From positions 62,001 through 126,000 of the forward strand of contig NZ_JAGGPU010000007.1 in assembly GCF_018613605.1 (NCBI RefSeq): a DNA stretch of 64,000 nt, written 5' to 3'. Numbering within the stretch: position 1 is the stretch's first letter; the number at the start of each line of letters is the position of its first letter. Positions 1 through 10,200 of the stretch are shown here, one piece after another. The notes under the pieces were generated by a model. It worked only from the letters and a program-made list of their open reading frames with translations, had not been told where the DNA came from and did not search any database. Made by a program: the position numbers and the translations under genes. The stretch comes from Pedobacter sp. ISL-64 (lineage in GTDB: Bacteria > Bacteroidota > Bacteroidia > Sphingobacteriales > Sphingobacteriaceae).

Positions 1-53
1 ACCCTAGCTTTTAGGAGATAAAAACCCCATTTTAATAGATTTAAGAATAAAAA

Positions 54-1166
54 ATGACTCTTTTAAACATCAAAGCATTCTTTAATAAGTACAGATTACA
101 CTTCATCATTTGGGGCTTTTATATTATTTATGAGATCTTAAGTCTAGGTTTTTCGACAAAATTTCAGCCTCTAGGAATCTACTTACTGGTGTATATCGCC
201 AATGTAAGTATCTTCTATTCTCAAGCATTTTTACTACAGAAAATTGCAAGCGAGAAAAATGACTACCTCAAATTTGTCAAGATTCCGCTTCTAATTATAA
301 TAATGCTTCTGGCGTATATTACTTTAAGTTATATTCTTGTATTAATATTTGGCAACATCGGCTTAATACCCCACGAATCGTGGAATTTTATTAGTGTCAG
401 ATTCATATTATCTTGTCTGTACCGGGCAATTTCGTACATAGTATTGGCTACCGGTTATGTTTACATTATCAAATCATTTCAGGATCAAAAGAAAGTAGAA
501 GCATTAGAACGACAGAACCTGGTTACCCAAATAGAAAAACAGGCTTTAGAAAACGATCTTGTGCAATCGCAGAATAATTATCTGCGGAGTCAGATCAATC
601 CACACTTTCTATTTAATACTTTAAACTTTATTTATAACGACGCCCGCAAAAAGGCACCTATGGCAGCAGATGCAATTATGAATCTGGCTGAAATGATGCG
701 TTATGCCCTAAAACGTCCTGAAGCTTCAGAAATGGTTCCACTAAGTGAAGAAATTGAGCAAATTGAACACCTGATCAATCTACATAAACTCCGAACGGCT
801 AACACAATTAATCTGGAACTTGAGGTAACGGGCGATATGTTCGGGTTAAGATTTCCACCGCTTATCTTATTAACTTTGGTAGAAAACATATTTAAGCATG
901 GAAATGTTTCACACTCTACCCAGCAGGCCCTTATTAAAATTGCTTACCAAAATGACGACCTTAATATCAGTACTATAAATATGATTAATGATAATAAGGG
1001 CAAACAGACAGAAAGCCATCATGTAGGGATTGACAATATTAGCAAGCGCCTGAGTAATTTTTATGGCAATGATTATGTATTCAGGTATTACAAAGACCCG
1101 CTTAACCGGTATATTACTGAAATAAATGTAACTGTTGTTAACCCCTTGGCCAAGTTAAACCGTTAA
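54..1166 (+). CDS. LytS/YehU-type sensor histidine kinase
   Basis: A 370-residue membrane sensor kinase. The N-terminal ~140 residues form four hydrophobic segments. A short coiled linker follows (about 145-180), then the His_kinase (PF06580) core with the motif QINPHFLFNTLNFI, the phospho-acceptor being His184, and a HATPase N-box LVENIFKHGN near residue 278. Kinases of this family normally phosphorylate a LytTR-type response regulator encoded next door. None is in this window, so the partner is either left of base 1 or elsewhere. The gene converges on the LanB gene: its TAA stop (1164-1166) overlaps the LanB stop, so the two share the four bases TTAA. The membrane part has no recognisable ligand domain, so the signal is unknown. 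The family call is firm; any link to the LanB gene is only positional. Confidence 0.92.
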   Translation: MTLLNIKAFFNKYRLHFIIWGFYIIYEILSLGFSTKFQPLGIYLLVYIANVSIFYSQAFLLQKIASEKNDYLKFVKIPLLIIIMLLAYITLSYILVLIFGNIGLIPHESWNFISVRFILSCLYRAISYIVLATGYVYIIKSFQDQKKVEALERQNLVTQIEKQALENDLVQSQNNYLRSQINPHFLFNTLNFIYNDARKKAPMAADAIMNLAEMMRYALKRPEASEMVPLSEEIEQIEHLINLHKLRTANTINLELEVTGDMFGLRFPPLILLTLVENIFKHGNVSHSTQQALIKIAYQNDDLNISTINMINDNKGKQTESHHVGIDNISKRLSNFYGNDYVFRYYKDPLNRYITEINVTVVNPLAKLNR

Positions 1167-3961
1167 GCTTTCATTGCATTTTGACGCTGGATATCTTTTA
1201 GCAGAAAATAATACATAACCATTTCATGTGTCCGCTGATCTTTGCTGAAAAGTCTGTTTACATGCATATGCATTAAATCAGTTAATAGCTTTAGTGCATT
1301 TCCGGGAGCACATTGTTTAAGAATTTTGATAAACGAATCCGAAAACTTATCGAACCCTTGCTCTTGTTCTGTTGTTAATGCCGCCCATTCTGTTTTACGA
1401 AACTCCTGATGGTGACTGTTTAATTGTTTAAAATCAGCAGCATCTAATTGATGTTCCTCATTAAAGGAATCAGACATTATTCTTATGGTTTTATCGACGG
1501 CCAGCTTATCTATAATTTTAGATTCGATAATCTTAGAAATTAAAAGGCTACACAATTTATATTTTTTGAAATCATCGGTCTGAGTTTCTAAAAGCGATAA
1601 CACAAATTCACTATCTACAGCAAAATGCTGCTCAACATCTTCGATCATGTTGCTGCCATAACGCTCTAACTCCCGCTTATAGGTTTTAATCTGTAAATCA
1701 GACACCAAACCTGAATTTAAAAACAATTCCAGATCATCCATGAGTTTTGATGTTAACAGCTGCCCATCCCTTGGATTGTTTAGCTGAATCCTAAACCTGA
1801 TGTGGTTTCCATTTTCATTGTAGCGGATAAAAAACCACGATTTGACCTGATCAGTATGAGTGAATATGAAAGGCGCAATTATATCTGTCAAAATCTGATC
1901 ACCGCGTTGTTGGTGGCAATAAATTTCGAAATACAGCCATTCTTTACCTGGCACGAAAAATCGCGTTACTTCAGCATTTGTGGATGTTTTAGTCAAACCA
2001 CGATAAATCTGATCGCCATGGCCTATACTTAAAACAAACTGGGCTAAATAGGGCTTATTTGCTTCATCAACCACGATACTGTTTTGAGGCAGTACCACTT
2101 CTTCTATATAGGTACTTCCATGTTTTTGCAGGTATTGCAGAAAAGCATTTATATCATCGTCGTTTTGTAGTGCAAAGCATAATGTCTGATCGGATATACC
2201 TGCTTTAAAATATTCACTAACACCTAAATTGCTCAAGTATGACCTACAGTTGGCAACGGATAGCGACTTTTGACCGGCACTTAAAAGGGCTTCTTTTTTA
2301 ATCCTCCATTTATTACTGCTTAAAACTATATTTTGATATTGTAACCTTGGATAATAATCCAAATCAGGGAAAATAGTATCAAGTGGAAAGGAAAGACTTG
2401 TTTGTAAGCCTTGATGTTGCAAATCGCACAGTAACCTAAATACAGAAAGATCTGAACGGATGTAGTTGTACGCAGAAGCCATTCTTGGTACGAGCCGTTT
2501 ATTTAAATGCTTAGAGCGAAGAATAATCTCTGTGCCCCGAATTGAAATCTGTATATCATTTAAGGCAAGTGGCGATGCTGAGGTATCAAAATTTAAGATT
2601 GATAATTGATGCCCATAAATCAGTTTTCGCCTGTTTACATTATCTACATTGGCCTCAACCATATAGGCCACATCAAAAAATAAAACCTCGGGGTTTGCTT
2701 GTTGTTCGGCGCCCGCAATGTCTTTAGCATATTGTGTTACATGATCGGCCGCCATTGTAAATCTTCCGCTTAATGCATTTGATGTTGCTCCACCTATCTG
2801 TTCGATAAAAATCAAATCGTCATGAACAGACATTACCATGCTAAATGAATTAGGTAAGGCTGCTAATTTCTGATTCGGTGTCAAGGTAAGTTTGTTCAGA
2901 TAAACAGTTTTACCTTTTTCGAAGTTTTGTTCCGTCAGGGAGGTTTTTAAAGCCGTTTTAATATTTTCAGCCTCCGCTTTTTTCGGCGGCTTCGTATTGA
3001 AGCGTGTGATAAACTCGCTGTTTTGACCAGCTTGCTCCAGCTCATCGTAGCCTACACCCATTTCTGGATCTAGTGCTAGTAATAATGGTACTTCCTGATC
3101 TTCAAATTTCTTTTTAAACCTGATCTGAAACTGGCTAAGGGCATCACGATCTTTTGCGGGCATCACACCATGGAGTATATTGATCAAACCTGGAATAGCC
3201 TGAAGCAAACGTTCATTAATACCACCCGATAAAGCAGTGCGTTGCGCGATAAGATATTTTGGCAACTCAGCCGTAGCGGTGAGCCCTAAACGTTCAAAAT
3301 AGTCATTTCCTATAATATTGGGATCGTAGTTGGTAAAAACAAGCTGTAAATCGTGCATATCCTGCAGCAAACCAAACAGATTTTCGGTTTCAGCATCATT
3401 TAAATTTAATTGTTTTACCAGATCGTTAAGCCTAATAGGTGTTAAGCAAGCAGCCAATATTTGCTTTACAAAGTCGTCTTGATCTAACTCAGCAAGTTCA
3501 AAAACACCATCGGTACAGGCTATATAACGGATACTGTTCGGCGTTAAATAGTAACTGCTGTTACTAAATATGAGGCAGTTCTTTCGCAGCACTTCTGCCA
3601 ATGGCAATTGAATATTATTCTTATAAGGCCAATCTACCAGTTCGCGCACCTTTTGAGTTTCTTCAACTACTATTCTGCTTTCTGATGATTTAATAGCATC
3701 GTTTAACAAACTAAAACCAGCAAAAGTACCATATGGTGTTGACCGGAATTTCGCACGGTTAAAATATTTCCAGATGGTAAAATAAACTTTAGGTGGAAGA
3801 TCTTTTAGTTCATTTGCCTTTACTTCTTTTATGGTTTCGTAAAATGTTGCAGAGGATATTGCTATTGCCGCTTTTAATTCCTCCCAACAATCTGCAAGTT
3901 CAGATTGATATGAAAATTTAGGTGTTCTAAAAATTACGGTCGGTTGAATATTAAGCTTCAT
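1163..3961 (-). CDS. Full-length lantibiotic dehydratase (LanB), orphan
   Basis: A 932-residue class I lanthipeptide dehydratase. LanB enzymes glutamylate Ser/Thr of a precursor peptide using Glu-tRNA and then eliminate glutamate to give dehydroamino acids. The N-terminal glutamylation domain (Lant_dehydr_N, about 1-620) has the family hallmark FRSTPYGTFAGF near residue 80. The C-terminal elimination domain (SpaB_C / thiopeptide-type, about 660-920) has WFFIRYNENGNHIRFRIQ, YKRELERYGSNMIEDVE and HMHVNRLF, matching the conserved Arg/His-rich segments of NisB-like enzymes. Length is close to NisB (~990), so it is not one of the split LanBs. No LanC cyclase, transporter, protease or Cys/Ser/Thr-rich precursor ORF is visible within 3 kb on the right; the left edge is out of view. 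The family is secure. The substrate is unknown and could be encoded elsewhere. Confidence 0.93.
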   Translation of the reverse strand: MKLNIQPTVIFRTPKFSYQSELADCWEELKAAIAISSATFYETIKEVKANELKDLPPKVYFTIWKYFNRAKFRSTPYGTFAGFSLLNDAIKSSESRIVVEETQKVRELVDWPYKNNIQLPLAEVLRKNCLIFSNSSYYLTPNSIRYIACTDGVFELAELDQDDFVKQILAACLTPIRLNDLVKQLNLNDAETENLFGLLQDMHDLQLVFTNYDPNIIGNDYFERLGLTATAELPKYLIAQRTALSGGINERLLQAIPGLINILHGVMPAKDRDALSQFQIRFKKKFEDQEVPLLLALDPEMGVGYDELEQAGQNSEFITRFNTKPPKKAEAENIKTALKTSLTEQNFEKGKTVYLNKLTLTPNQKLAALPNSFSMVMSVHDDLIFIEQIGGATSNALSGRFTMAADHVTQYAKDIAGAEQQANPEVLFFDVAYMVEANVDNVNRRKLIYGHQLSILNFDTSASPLALNDIQISIRGTEIILRSKHLNKRLVPRMASAYNYIRSDLSVFRLLCDLQHQGLQTSLSFPLDTIFPDLDYYPRLQYQNIVLSSNKWRIKKEALLSAGQKSLSVANCRSYLSNLGVSEYFKAGISDQTLCFALQNDDDINAFLQYLQKHGSTYIEEVVLPQNSIVVDEANKPYLAQFVLSIGHGDQIYRGLTKTSTNAEVTRFFVPGKEWLYFEIYCHQQRGDQILTDIIAPFIFTHTDQVKSWFFIRYNENGNHIRFRIQLNNPRDGQLLTSKLMDDLELFLNSGLVSDLQIKTYKRELERYGSNMIEDVEQHFAVDSEFVLSLLETQTDDFKKYKLCSLLISKIIESKIIDKLAVDKTIRIMSDSFNEEHQLDAADFKQLNSHHQEFRKTEWAALTTEQEQGFDKFSDSFIKILKQCAPGNALKLLTDLMHMHVNRLFSKDQRTHEMVMYYFLLKDIQRQNAMKA

Positions 3962-4237
3962 TGAATTTAAATGATGGACGAAAATTACAAAGATTAATTT
4001 AAAAAGTTATCAATTGACAGTTTTCAGTTTGCAGTTCCATACTCACAATCCTTTAATAGCGTATTAAAAATTCAGGGGACATAGCTCCTAATTACAAATC
4101 CAGACCAACAATGTTAATTAAAAACAGACGATCAGTTTTCAATCGGCAGCTAACTGCGAATTGAAAACTGTTTACTATATAAACTAAAAAGCCATCTTCT
4201 TTTTAGGAAGATGGCTTACCGGGATGTTAATTGTAGT
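3962..4237. other. Intergenic spacer with hairpins
   Basis: No ORF fits a lanthipeptide precursor on either strand. The spacer holds variants of a CAGTTTTCA-type short motif (4018 and 4133) and an 11-bp hairpin whose arms are CAGTTTTCAAT (4133-4143) and ATTGAAAACTG (4160-4170). The same short motif recurs at about 57798. This looks like degenerate dispersed intergenic repeat DNA. Confidence 0.5.
4183..4216 (-). terminator. Rho-independent terminator of the PorE-like operon
   Basis: A perfect 10-bp stem with arms AGCCATCTTC (4190-4199) and GAAGATGGCT (4207-4216) and a 7-nt loop lies 22 bp past the PorE-like stop. On the minus strand it is followed by a T-rich tract (complement of 4183-4190). 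It would end the transcript of the adhesin, PorP-like and PorE-like genes. Confidence 0.85.
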
Positions 4238-6238
4238 TTATTTTTTGGTTACTTTAAATTCTGTTCTTCTGTTTTTCGCTCTTCCTTCCGGATTATCTTT
4301 TTTCTTGCGTTTAACAGTAATTTCGTTTGGCGCAATTGGCATTGATTCTCCATAACCTTTTGAAGTTAACCTCGAAGCAGCAATACCTTTACTTTCTAAA
4401 TAATCGGTACAGGATTTAGCTCTTCTGTTCGATAGATCTAAGTTATACTCATCTGTTCCAATGTTATCGGTATGAGAACCTAATTCGATTTCCATTTCAG
4501 GGTTATCTTCCATAATCGGGATCAGGAAGTCTAATACTTTTTTAGAAGGCTCAGTAAGTTCGGCACTGTTAAATTCGTAATAAACGTTATCCAAAGCCAT
4601 TGGGATACCTAATCTAAAAGGACTTAAGCAATAATCCTTATATATCAAGGTATCTGCTTTTGCCAATTCTTCGTAAGGATAGTTTTTAGTAATTGCGAAA
4701 TAATTATCTTTCGCAAAAAGCAATTTGATTGGCCTTTTCGAATCTACCTTAAATCTGTATACACCATCGGTACCAGTTGTAATTTTCTGAGCACCTTCTG
4801 CATTGGTAAGGGTTACATTTGCACCTGCCAAAGGCAATTTAGTTTTACAGTCAGTTAAAATACCTGCGATTGAGAAGTATTCTTTTTTCACTTCAAATAC
4901 CTCTAAACAGCATGATGATTCGCGATCAGAACTGATATATCCTTTTGTTCCCTTATCATCTGTTGCAGTGAAATAAAGATCATCTTTTGATGAGTTAAAT
5001 GGATAACCTGCATTTTTTGGTTTGGTCCAATCTACAAGATCGCCTTCTGACTCAAAGAAATCGAGACCACCAAAACCTATTCTACCATCGGTACTGAACA
5101 ATAACTTTTTGGTTAATGGATTGTAGTATGGTGCACGTTCATCATCTTCGGTATTAATGGTTGGGCCAAAGTTTACTGCCTGACCTAAAGATCCATCTTC
5201 GCGCACAGTACAATACCAAAGATCGTACTTACCATAACCGCCGCTTCTATCAGATGAGAAAAGCAGGAATTTACCATCGCTGGTTACAAATGGTTGAGTT
5301 GAATTAAAATCTTTACTATTTACCTGTAAACCAACTGGTAGTGGGTCGGCCCATTTATCACCTGTTTTTTTAGAAGAATAAATGGCATATTTTTCTTTAT
5401 CCTTCCAGGCTGTAAAGTATACTGTATTTCCATCTGGGGTAAAAGTAGAAGCAGCAACTTCCATGTTTTTAGGGAAACTGATATCGATCTTCCTCACTGC
5501 AATATCAGCTGAAGTTAATTCGCCTTTGGCTGCATAAATATTATTAAGGAATGGATTGGTTTTAGTTGATACCTGAACTTCTCCAGCATCTGTTTTAACC
5601 ATGTCTTTTTTACTACCTACAGCAACCGGACGGGATGAAGTAAAATACAACTCGTTGTTGATTTTAACAGGAGCATAATTAGAGCCTAAACCATTTACAT
5701 TACCAGGTACTTTTTTAACCTGCACCATGCGTGGAAAACGCATTTCTTCGATCGCAAACTTACACGATTCGATTTCCTTTTGAGCGTCCTTTACCAAAGC
5801 ATCTCCAGGATTTTTTTGGATAAACTGTTGAAAAGCATCGATAGCCAGGTTAAATTTTTTATTTGCCCTTAAGCTTTCTGCATAATAAAATAGCGCCTTT
5901 CTAAAACGTGTATTGGTAAAGGTGATCGCTATTGCATAATACTTTTCAGCTTCGTTAAATTCCCTATACAATCTACTAGATTCTGCAAGGTTATAAATCG
6001 ATCCTTCATAATCGTCTATCACTTTATCATCAGTCGCTGATTTCCTTTCCATACCGTACGGTAAAATGGCCTGGGTACTGTCTCCAGTAATTTTTAAGGC
6101 TTTTTTATAAAAAGTAGATGCTGCGTAGTAATCCTTATTTTCGAAATAAGTATCTGCAACCTTTTTATAATTCACCACATACTGTGCGTTTGCAAAACCG
6201 CCAAATGCCACTAACAAAAAGAGTAATATTTTTTTCAT
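4238..6238 (-). CDS. PorE-like T9SS/peptidoglycan-anchor protein (TPR, PD40, CRD, OmpA_C)
   Basis: About 666 residues starting at ATG 6238, which gives a clean signal peptide (MKKILLFLLVAFGGFANAQ); an upstream in-frame start at 6262 would overlap the preceding gene and spoil the signal. Domains in order: TPR-like repeats (about 20-150), a PD40/WD40-type propeller with repeated TSSRP/SSDRSGGYGKYDLW motifs (about 190-450), a carboxypeptidase regulatory-like fold (about 460-540, GILTDCKTKLPLAGANVTL), and a C-terminal OmpA peptidoglycan-binding domain (HTDNIGTDEYNLDLSNRRA). This is the architecture of PorE of Porphyromonas gingivalis, which links T9SS components to peptidoglycan. It lies 8 bp after the PorP/SprF-like gene and is last in the operon. 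Paralogues of this type accompany many adhesins, so it may be a dedicated partner rather than the core PorE. Confidence 0.85.
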   Translation of the reverse strand: MKKILLFLLVAFGGFANAQYVVNYKKVADTYFENKDYYAASTFYKKALKITGDSTQAILPYGMERKSATDDKVIDDYEGSIYNLAESSRLYREFNEAEKYYAIAITFTNTRFRKALFYYAESLRANKKFNLAIDAFQQFIQKNPGDALVKDAQKEIESCKFAIEEMRFPRMVQVKKVPGNVNGLGSNYAPVKINNELYFTSSRPVAVGSKKDMVKTDAGEVQVSTKTNPFLNNIYAAKGELTSADIAVRKIDISFPKNMEVAASTFTPDGNTVYFTAWKDKEKYAIYSSKKTGDKWADPLPVGLQVNSKDFNSTQPFVTSDGKFLLFSSDRSGGYGKYDLWYCTVREDGSLGQAVNFGPTINTEDDERAPYYNPLTKKLLFSTDGRIGFGGLDFFESEGDLVDWTKPKNAGYPFNSSKDDLYFTATDDKGTKGYISSDRESSCCLEVFEVKKEYFSIAGILTDCKTKLPLAGANVTLTNAEGAQKITTGTDGVYRFKVDSKRPIKLLFAKDNYFAITKNYPYEELAKADTLIYKDYCLSPFRLGIPMALDNVYYEFNSAELTEPSKKVLDFLIPIMEDNPEMEIELGSHTDNIGTDEYNLDLSNRRAKSCTDYLESKGIAASRLTSKGYGESMPIAPNEITVKRKKKDNPEGRAKNRRTEFKVTKK

Positions 6239-6246
6239 TTGATTAA

Positions 6247-7248
6247 TTATAAACGTGGACAAAAGAAGTTTGGACCAATAAGACCGTTACGGCCAATTAA
6301 GGAAATTGAAAGCTCTAAACCACCGTTACTGTTAGAAGCACGGTTGAAAGTAGAGGTATTAATATCGTAACTTAACCCGAAAACCATATTCTTTAACTGT
6401 AGGCCAACAAAGGCAATTGCTGCATCTTTATTACGGTAGTTACCACCAAACAAAATGTTTGCTGATGGATTAACGTTAAGCTGTGCATAAGCACCTACTG
6501 ATAGTTCGTTTGTGTTACCCTGGTACATAAACAATGCATTTGGCACAATATCCAATAATTCTGAAGCCTTGATCCGCGCACCGCCATGTGCAGTAAAACG
6601 AACAGGGATACGTGAATTTGAACCAGAGAAACGATCCATAGGACGGGTTAAGTGTGCTGCACTTGCGCCTAAGAAAACGTTCACACTTTTGTTGGGGTTA
6701 CCATCAAAATACATGATACCTGCATTTACATCAGGAACCAAAGAGGATTGAGATGAAAGTGTTTCTCCGCTCATCATACCACCATCATAACCTGAAATTG
6801 GGTTAAACTGATTACCAAACCTGGCCTGAGAGAAATCGAAACTGCGGTTAATTACACCGGCCTGTAAACCAAAGCTCACCATCTGTAAACCTTCGGCACC
6901 AAACCTTAAACGGTACGAACCTGATACCAGGGCAGATAAGTAGTTAAAATCTAACTCCCCTGCCCTTTGGTTTAAAATGGTTGCGCCAAATGCGAAGTTC
7001 TTTTTTGGAGCCATATCGAACGATGCTCCACCTGTTAAGAAAGAACTGTTTAGTGCACTCCATTGTTGTTTAAAGTTTACAGTTGCACGGTAATCGCCGT
7101 CTATTACCCCGGTTAAGGCCGGGTTAAGATATAACGGGTTTGCATAATATTGTGAAAAATGCGGATCAGTTTGTGCAAAGGACTTAGCTGTACACAGCAG
7201 CAATCCTAGCACTGCAACATATATTTTTAAAGCCGATAGTATTTTCAT
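6247..7248 (-). CDS. PorP/SprF family outer membrane protein
   Basis: 333 residues with a signal peptide ending around SFAQ and the family-defining start of the mature protein, TDPHFSQYYANPLYLNPALTG. The rest alternates Gly/aromatic-rich strands typical of the 14-stranded PorP/SprF barrel. SprF of Flavobacterium johnsoniae is needed for export of the cognate adhesin SprB, and PorP/SprF proteins are generally paired with type B C-terminal-domain cargo. Here the gene sits 37 bp downstream of such a cargo gene and 8 bp upstream of the PorE-like gene, so a dedicated role in secreting or anchoring the giant protein is a strong inference. Confidence 0.93.
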   Translation of the reverse strand: MKILSALKIYVAVLGLLLCTAKSFAQTDPHFSQYYANPLYLNPALTGVIDGDYRATVNFKQQWSALNSSFLTGGASFDMAPKKNFAFGATILNQRAGELDFNYLSALVSGSYRLRFGAEGLQMVSFGLQAGVINRSFDFSQARFGNQFNPISGYDGGMMSGETLSSQSSLVPDVNAGIMYFDGNPNKSVNVFLGASAAHLTRPMDRFSGSNSRIPVRFTAHGGARIKASELLDIVPNALFMYQGNTNELSVGAYAQLNVNPSANILFGGNYRNKDAAIAFVGLQLKNMVFGLSYDINTSTFNRASNSNGGLELSISLIGRNGLIGPNFFCPRL

Positions 7249-7285
7249 GGTCTTTGATTTTATCTGTTTATTATTAATCCTCTTC

Positions 7286-10200
7286 TTATCTAATCAGCGT
7301 TACTGTACCTTTTCTTAATGATGTTGTTCCATTGGTGAATGTAATGTCAACCATGTACACATAAACTCCGATCGGTTGATTTACTCCTTTGAAAGTTCCA
7401 TCCCATCCATTTGCTACGTTATCTGATTGGAATATCAATTGACCCCATTGTGTGAAAATACTCATTTTGGCGCTTGATATGGTATTACCATAGATTAAGA
7501 AGGTATCGTTCTTACCGTCGTTATTCGGTGTAAATGCATTTGGTATGTAAACCTGATCTCCAAAAGGATTAGCTGCTTTACCAGTTACAGGAGTAGAATT
7601 TGCGCTGGTTTGGCACTCAATCTGACCTCTGGCCCGTACAATAATGGTTACACTTTGATCTGGTTTTAAGCCTGCCACTAAGTAAGTTGTTCCTGTTGAT
7701 CCGCCTGTTGGGTTTACCCATGTTAAGCCATTATCCTGAGAAACTTCGTAAGCGGTAGCACCTGCAACTGCAGCCCATGCAAAGGTTACACTGTTTGGTG
7801 TTGTGCTTTGCACCACTACTACTGGTTTTTCTAATACCGGCAGTACATTAACCGTAACGCCTGTTCTTGTTGGACTAGCACAACCACCCACAGCTATTGC
7901 CTCTACGTAGTAGATTGTGGTAGCAGTTAAGTTTGGTGTAGTAAAGGTTATGCCTTCTGCCAGTACAGGACCACCAGAGCTTGCAGCATACCATCTGTAA
8001 ACCAATCCTGCTAAAGGATTATTAACCGTTAATATGGTTGAGCTACCTGCGCAAAGTGTTCCATTTGCTGCCGTTACCGATGCTGGTGCAACTGGTACTG
8101 GTAGTGCAATTACATTTACTGGTGTTCTAGATGATGAGATACAGGTTCCGTTTGCTCCTTCAACATAGTAAGTGATGTTTGCATTAACTGCAGGTGTTGT
8201 AAAGTTTACACCTGTTCCTGCTAACGTTCCACCTACTGCTGCAGTGTACCAATTGTATGTTACACCTGTTTGAGGACTTGTTACCGTTAATATAGCTGGA
8301 CTTCCGGTACAAACATTAACCGATGTTGAAGCTACCGTTGGTACTGTTGGTTTTGCGTTAACAGTAACCGTTACTTTAACACGGCCACCGTTGTTGTTAC
8401 AACCTCCAGTTCCGATTGCTAAAATATAGTAATCTGTTGTTGCAGCTAAGGCTGTTACATTGAATGTTGTGCCAGTGAATAATAAGTTACCACCAGTCGC
8501 TGCAGTGTACCATTCGTAAGTAACACCTGCCTGTGCATTCGTTACTGTTAGGGTGGCTCCATCACCTGCGCATATGCCTCCATTTGGAACAGATACTACC
8601 GGGTTGTTTGGTGCTGCATTTACGGTAATGGCTACTGCCCTTGCTGTTGCTGCAGTGTTTTCGCATTTATTATCGCCTTTAACCGTTACATAATAAGTTG
8701 CACTTGCAGTTAGTACTGGTGTATTAAACACTGGGCCAGTAAATACTACTGTATTTAAAGTAGCATCACTATACCAGGTAAATATTGGGTTGGTAACCGT
8801 TGTGCTTGTTGCTGCTAATGTTGCTGCTGTACTTGCACAAACTGAAGTTGATCCATTTACTGTAATATCTGTCGCCACAGCACTTGGATTAACAGTAACA
8901 GTTACTGTTTTTACATTAGCTGCAGTGTTTTCACATTTGTTGGTCCCTTTAACAGTTACATAATAAGTTTTAGTAGCTGTTAATACCGGTGTGGTAAATA
9001 TTGGTCCGGTAAAGGCAACACTTGTTAATGAAGCATCGTTGTACCAGGTAAATACTGGACTGGTAACCGTTGCTGAACTTGCATTGATTACTGCTGTTCC
9101 AGAACCACATATTCTGGCTGGAGTTGATAATGTGATATCAGCAGCTGTTGCACCTGCATTTACATTAACGGTAACTACTTTTGCATTTGCAGCAGAACTT
9201 TCACATCTGTTATCACCTTTTACAGTTAGGTAATATTTAGTTGTTGCAGTTAGTGCTGGTGTGTTAAAGGTTGCTCCAGTAAATACCGGTGTTGTTAAAG
9301 CAGCATCACTGTACCAGGTAAATATTGGATTGGTTACTGTTGTAGTGCTAGCCACTAAGCTAGCTGACGATCCTGCACAAACGGTGGCATCTGCTGCAGT
9401 AACATCAGTTGCCGAAGCTACCGAGTTAACAACAATGTTAACAGATTTAGCTGTAGCAGCACTACTTTCGCACTTGTTATCGCCTTTTACAGTTACATAA
9501 TAAGTTGTGTTGGTAGTTAATGTTGGTGTGGTAAATACTGCACCTACAAAAGCTACATCAGTTAACGTTGCGTTGGTATACCAGGTAAATACCGGGTTAG
9601 TAACTGTTGTGCTACTTGCCGTTAATACTGCTTTAGATCCTCCGCAAATATTTGTTGATCCATTTACAACAATATCACTTGCAACTGCTATCGGGTTAAC
9701 TTTAATGGTTACTGCTGCTGCATTTGCTGCAGTGTTTTCACATCTGTTATCACCTTTTACAGTTACATAATAAGTAGTGGTGGTGGTTAATACCGGTGTG
9801 GTAAATATTGGTCCGGTAAAGGCTACACTTGTTAATGAAGCATCGTTGTACCAGGTAAATACCGGATTGGTTACTATTGTTGAGCTTGCATTGATTACTG
9901 CTGTACCCGATCCACATACCAATGTTGGTGTAGATAAGGTAATATCTGCAGCTGTTGCCCCCTGATTAACATTTACAGTTACCACTTTTGCAGTGATACC
10001 TGAGTTTTCACATTTGTTATCACCCTTAACCGTAACATAGTATTTAGTTGTTGCCGTTAATACAGGGGTAACGAATGATGTACCTACATACGCTACTGAA
10101 GTTAAAGCAGCATCGTTGTACCAGGTAAATGTTGGGTTGGTAACGGTTGTTGTACTTGCTACCAAGGTTGTACCAGAACCTGAGCAGATTGTTGCATCAG

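Noticed and set aside
3962..4237. Search for a lanthipeptide precursor next to LanB
   Set aside because: No short ORF with a leader and Ser/Thr/Cys core is present on either strand.
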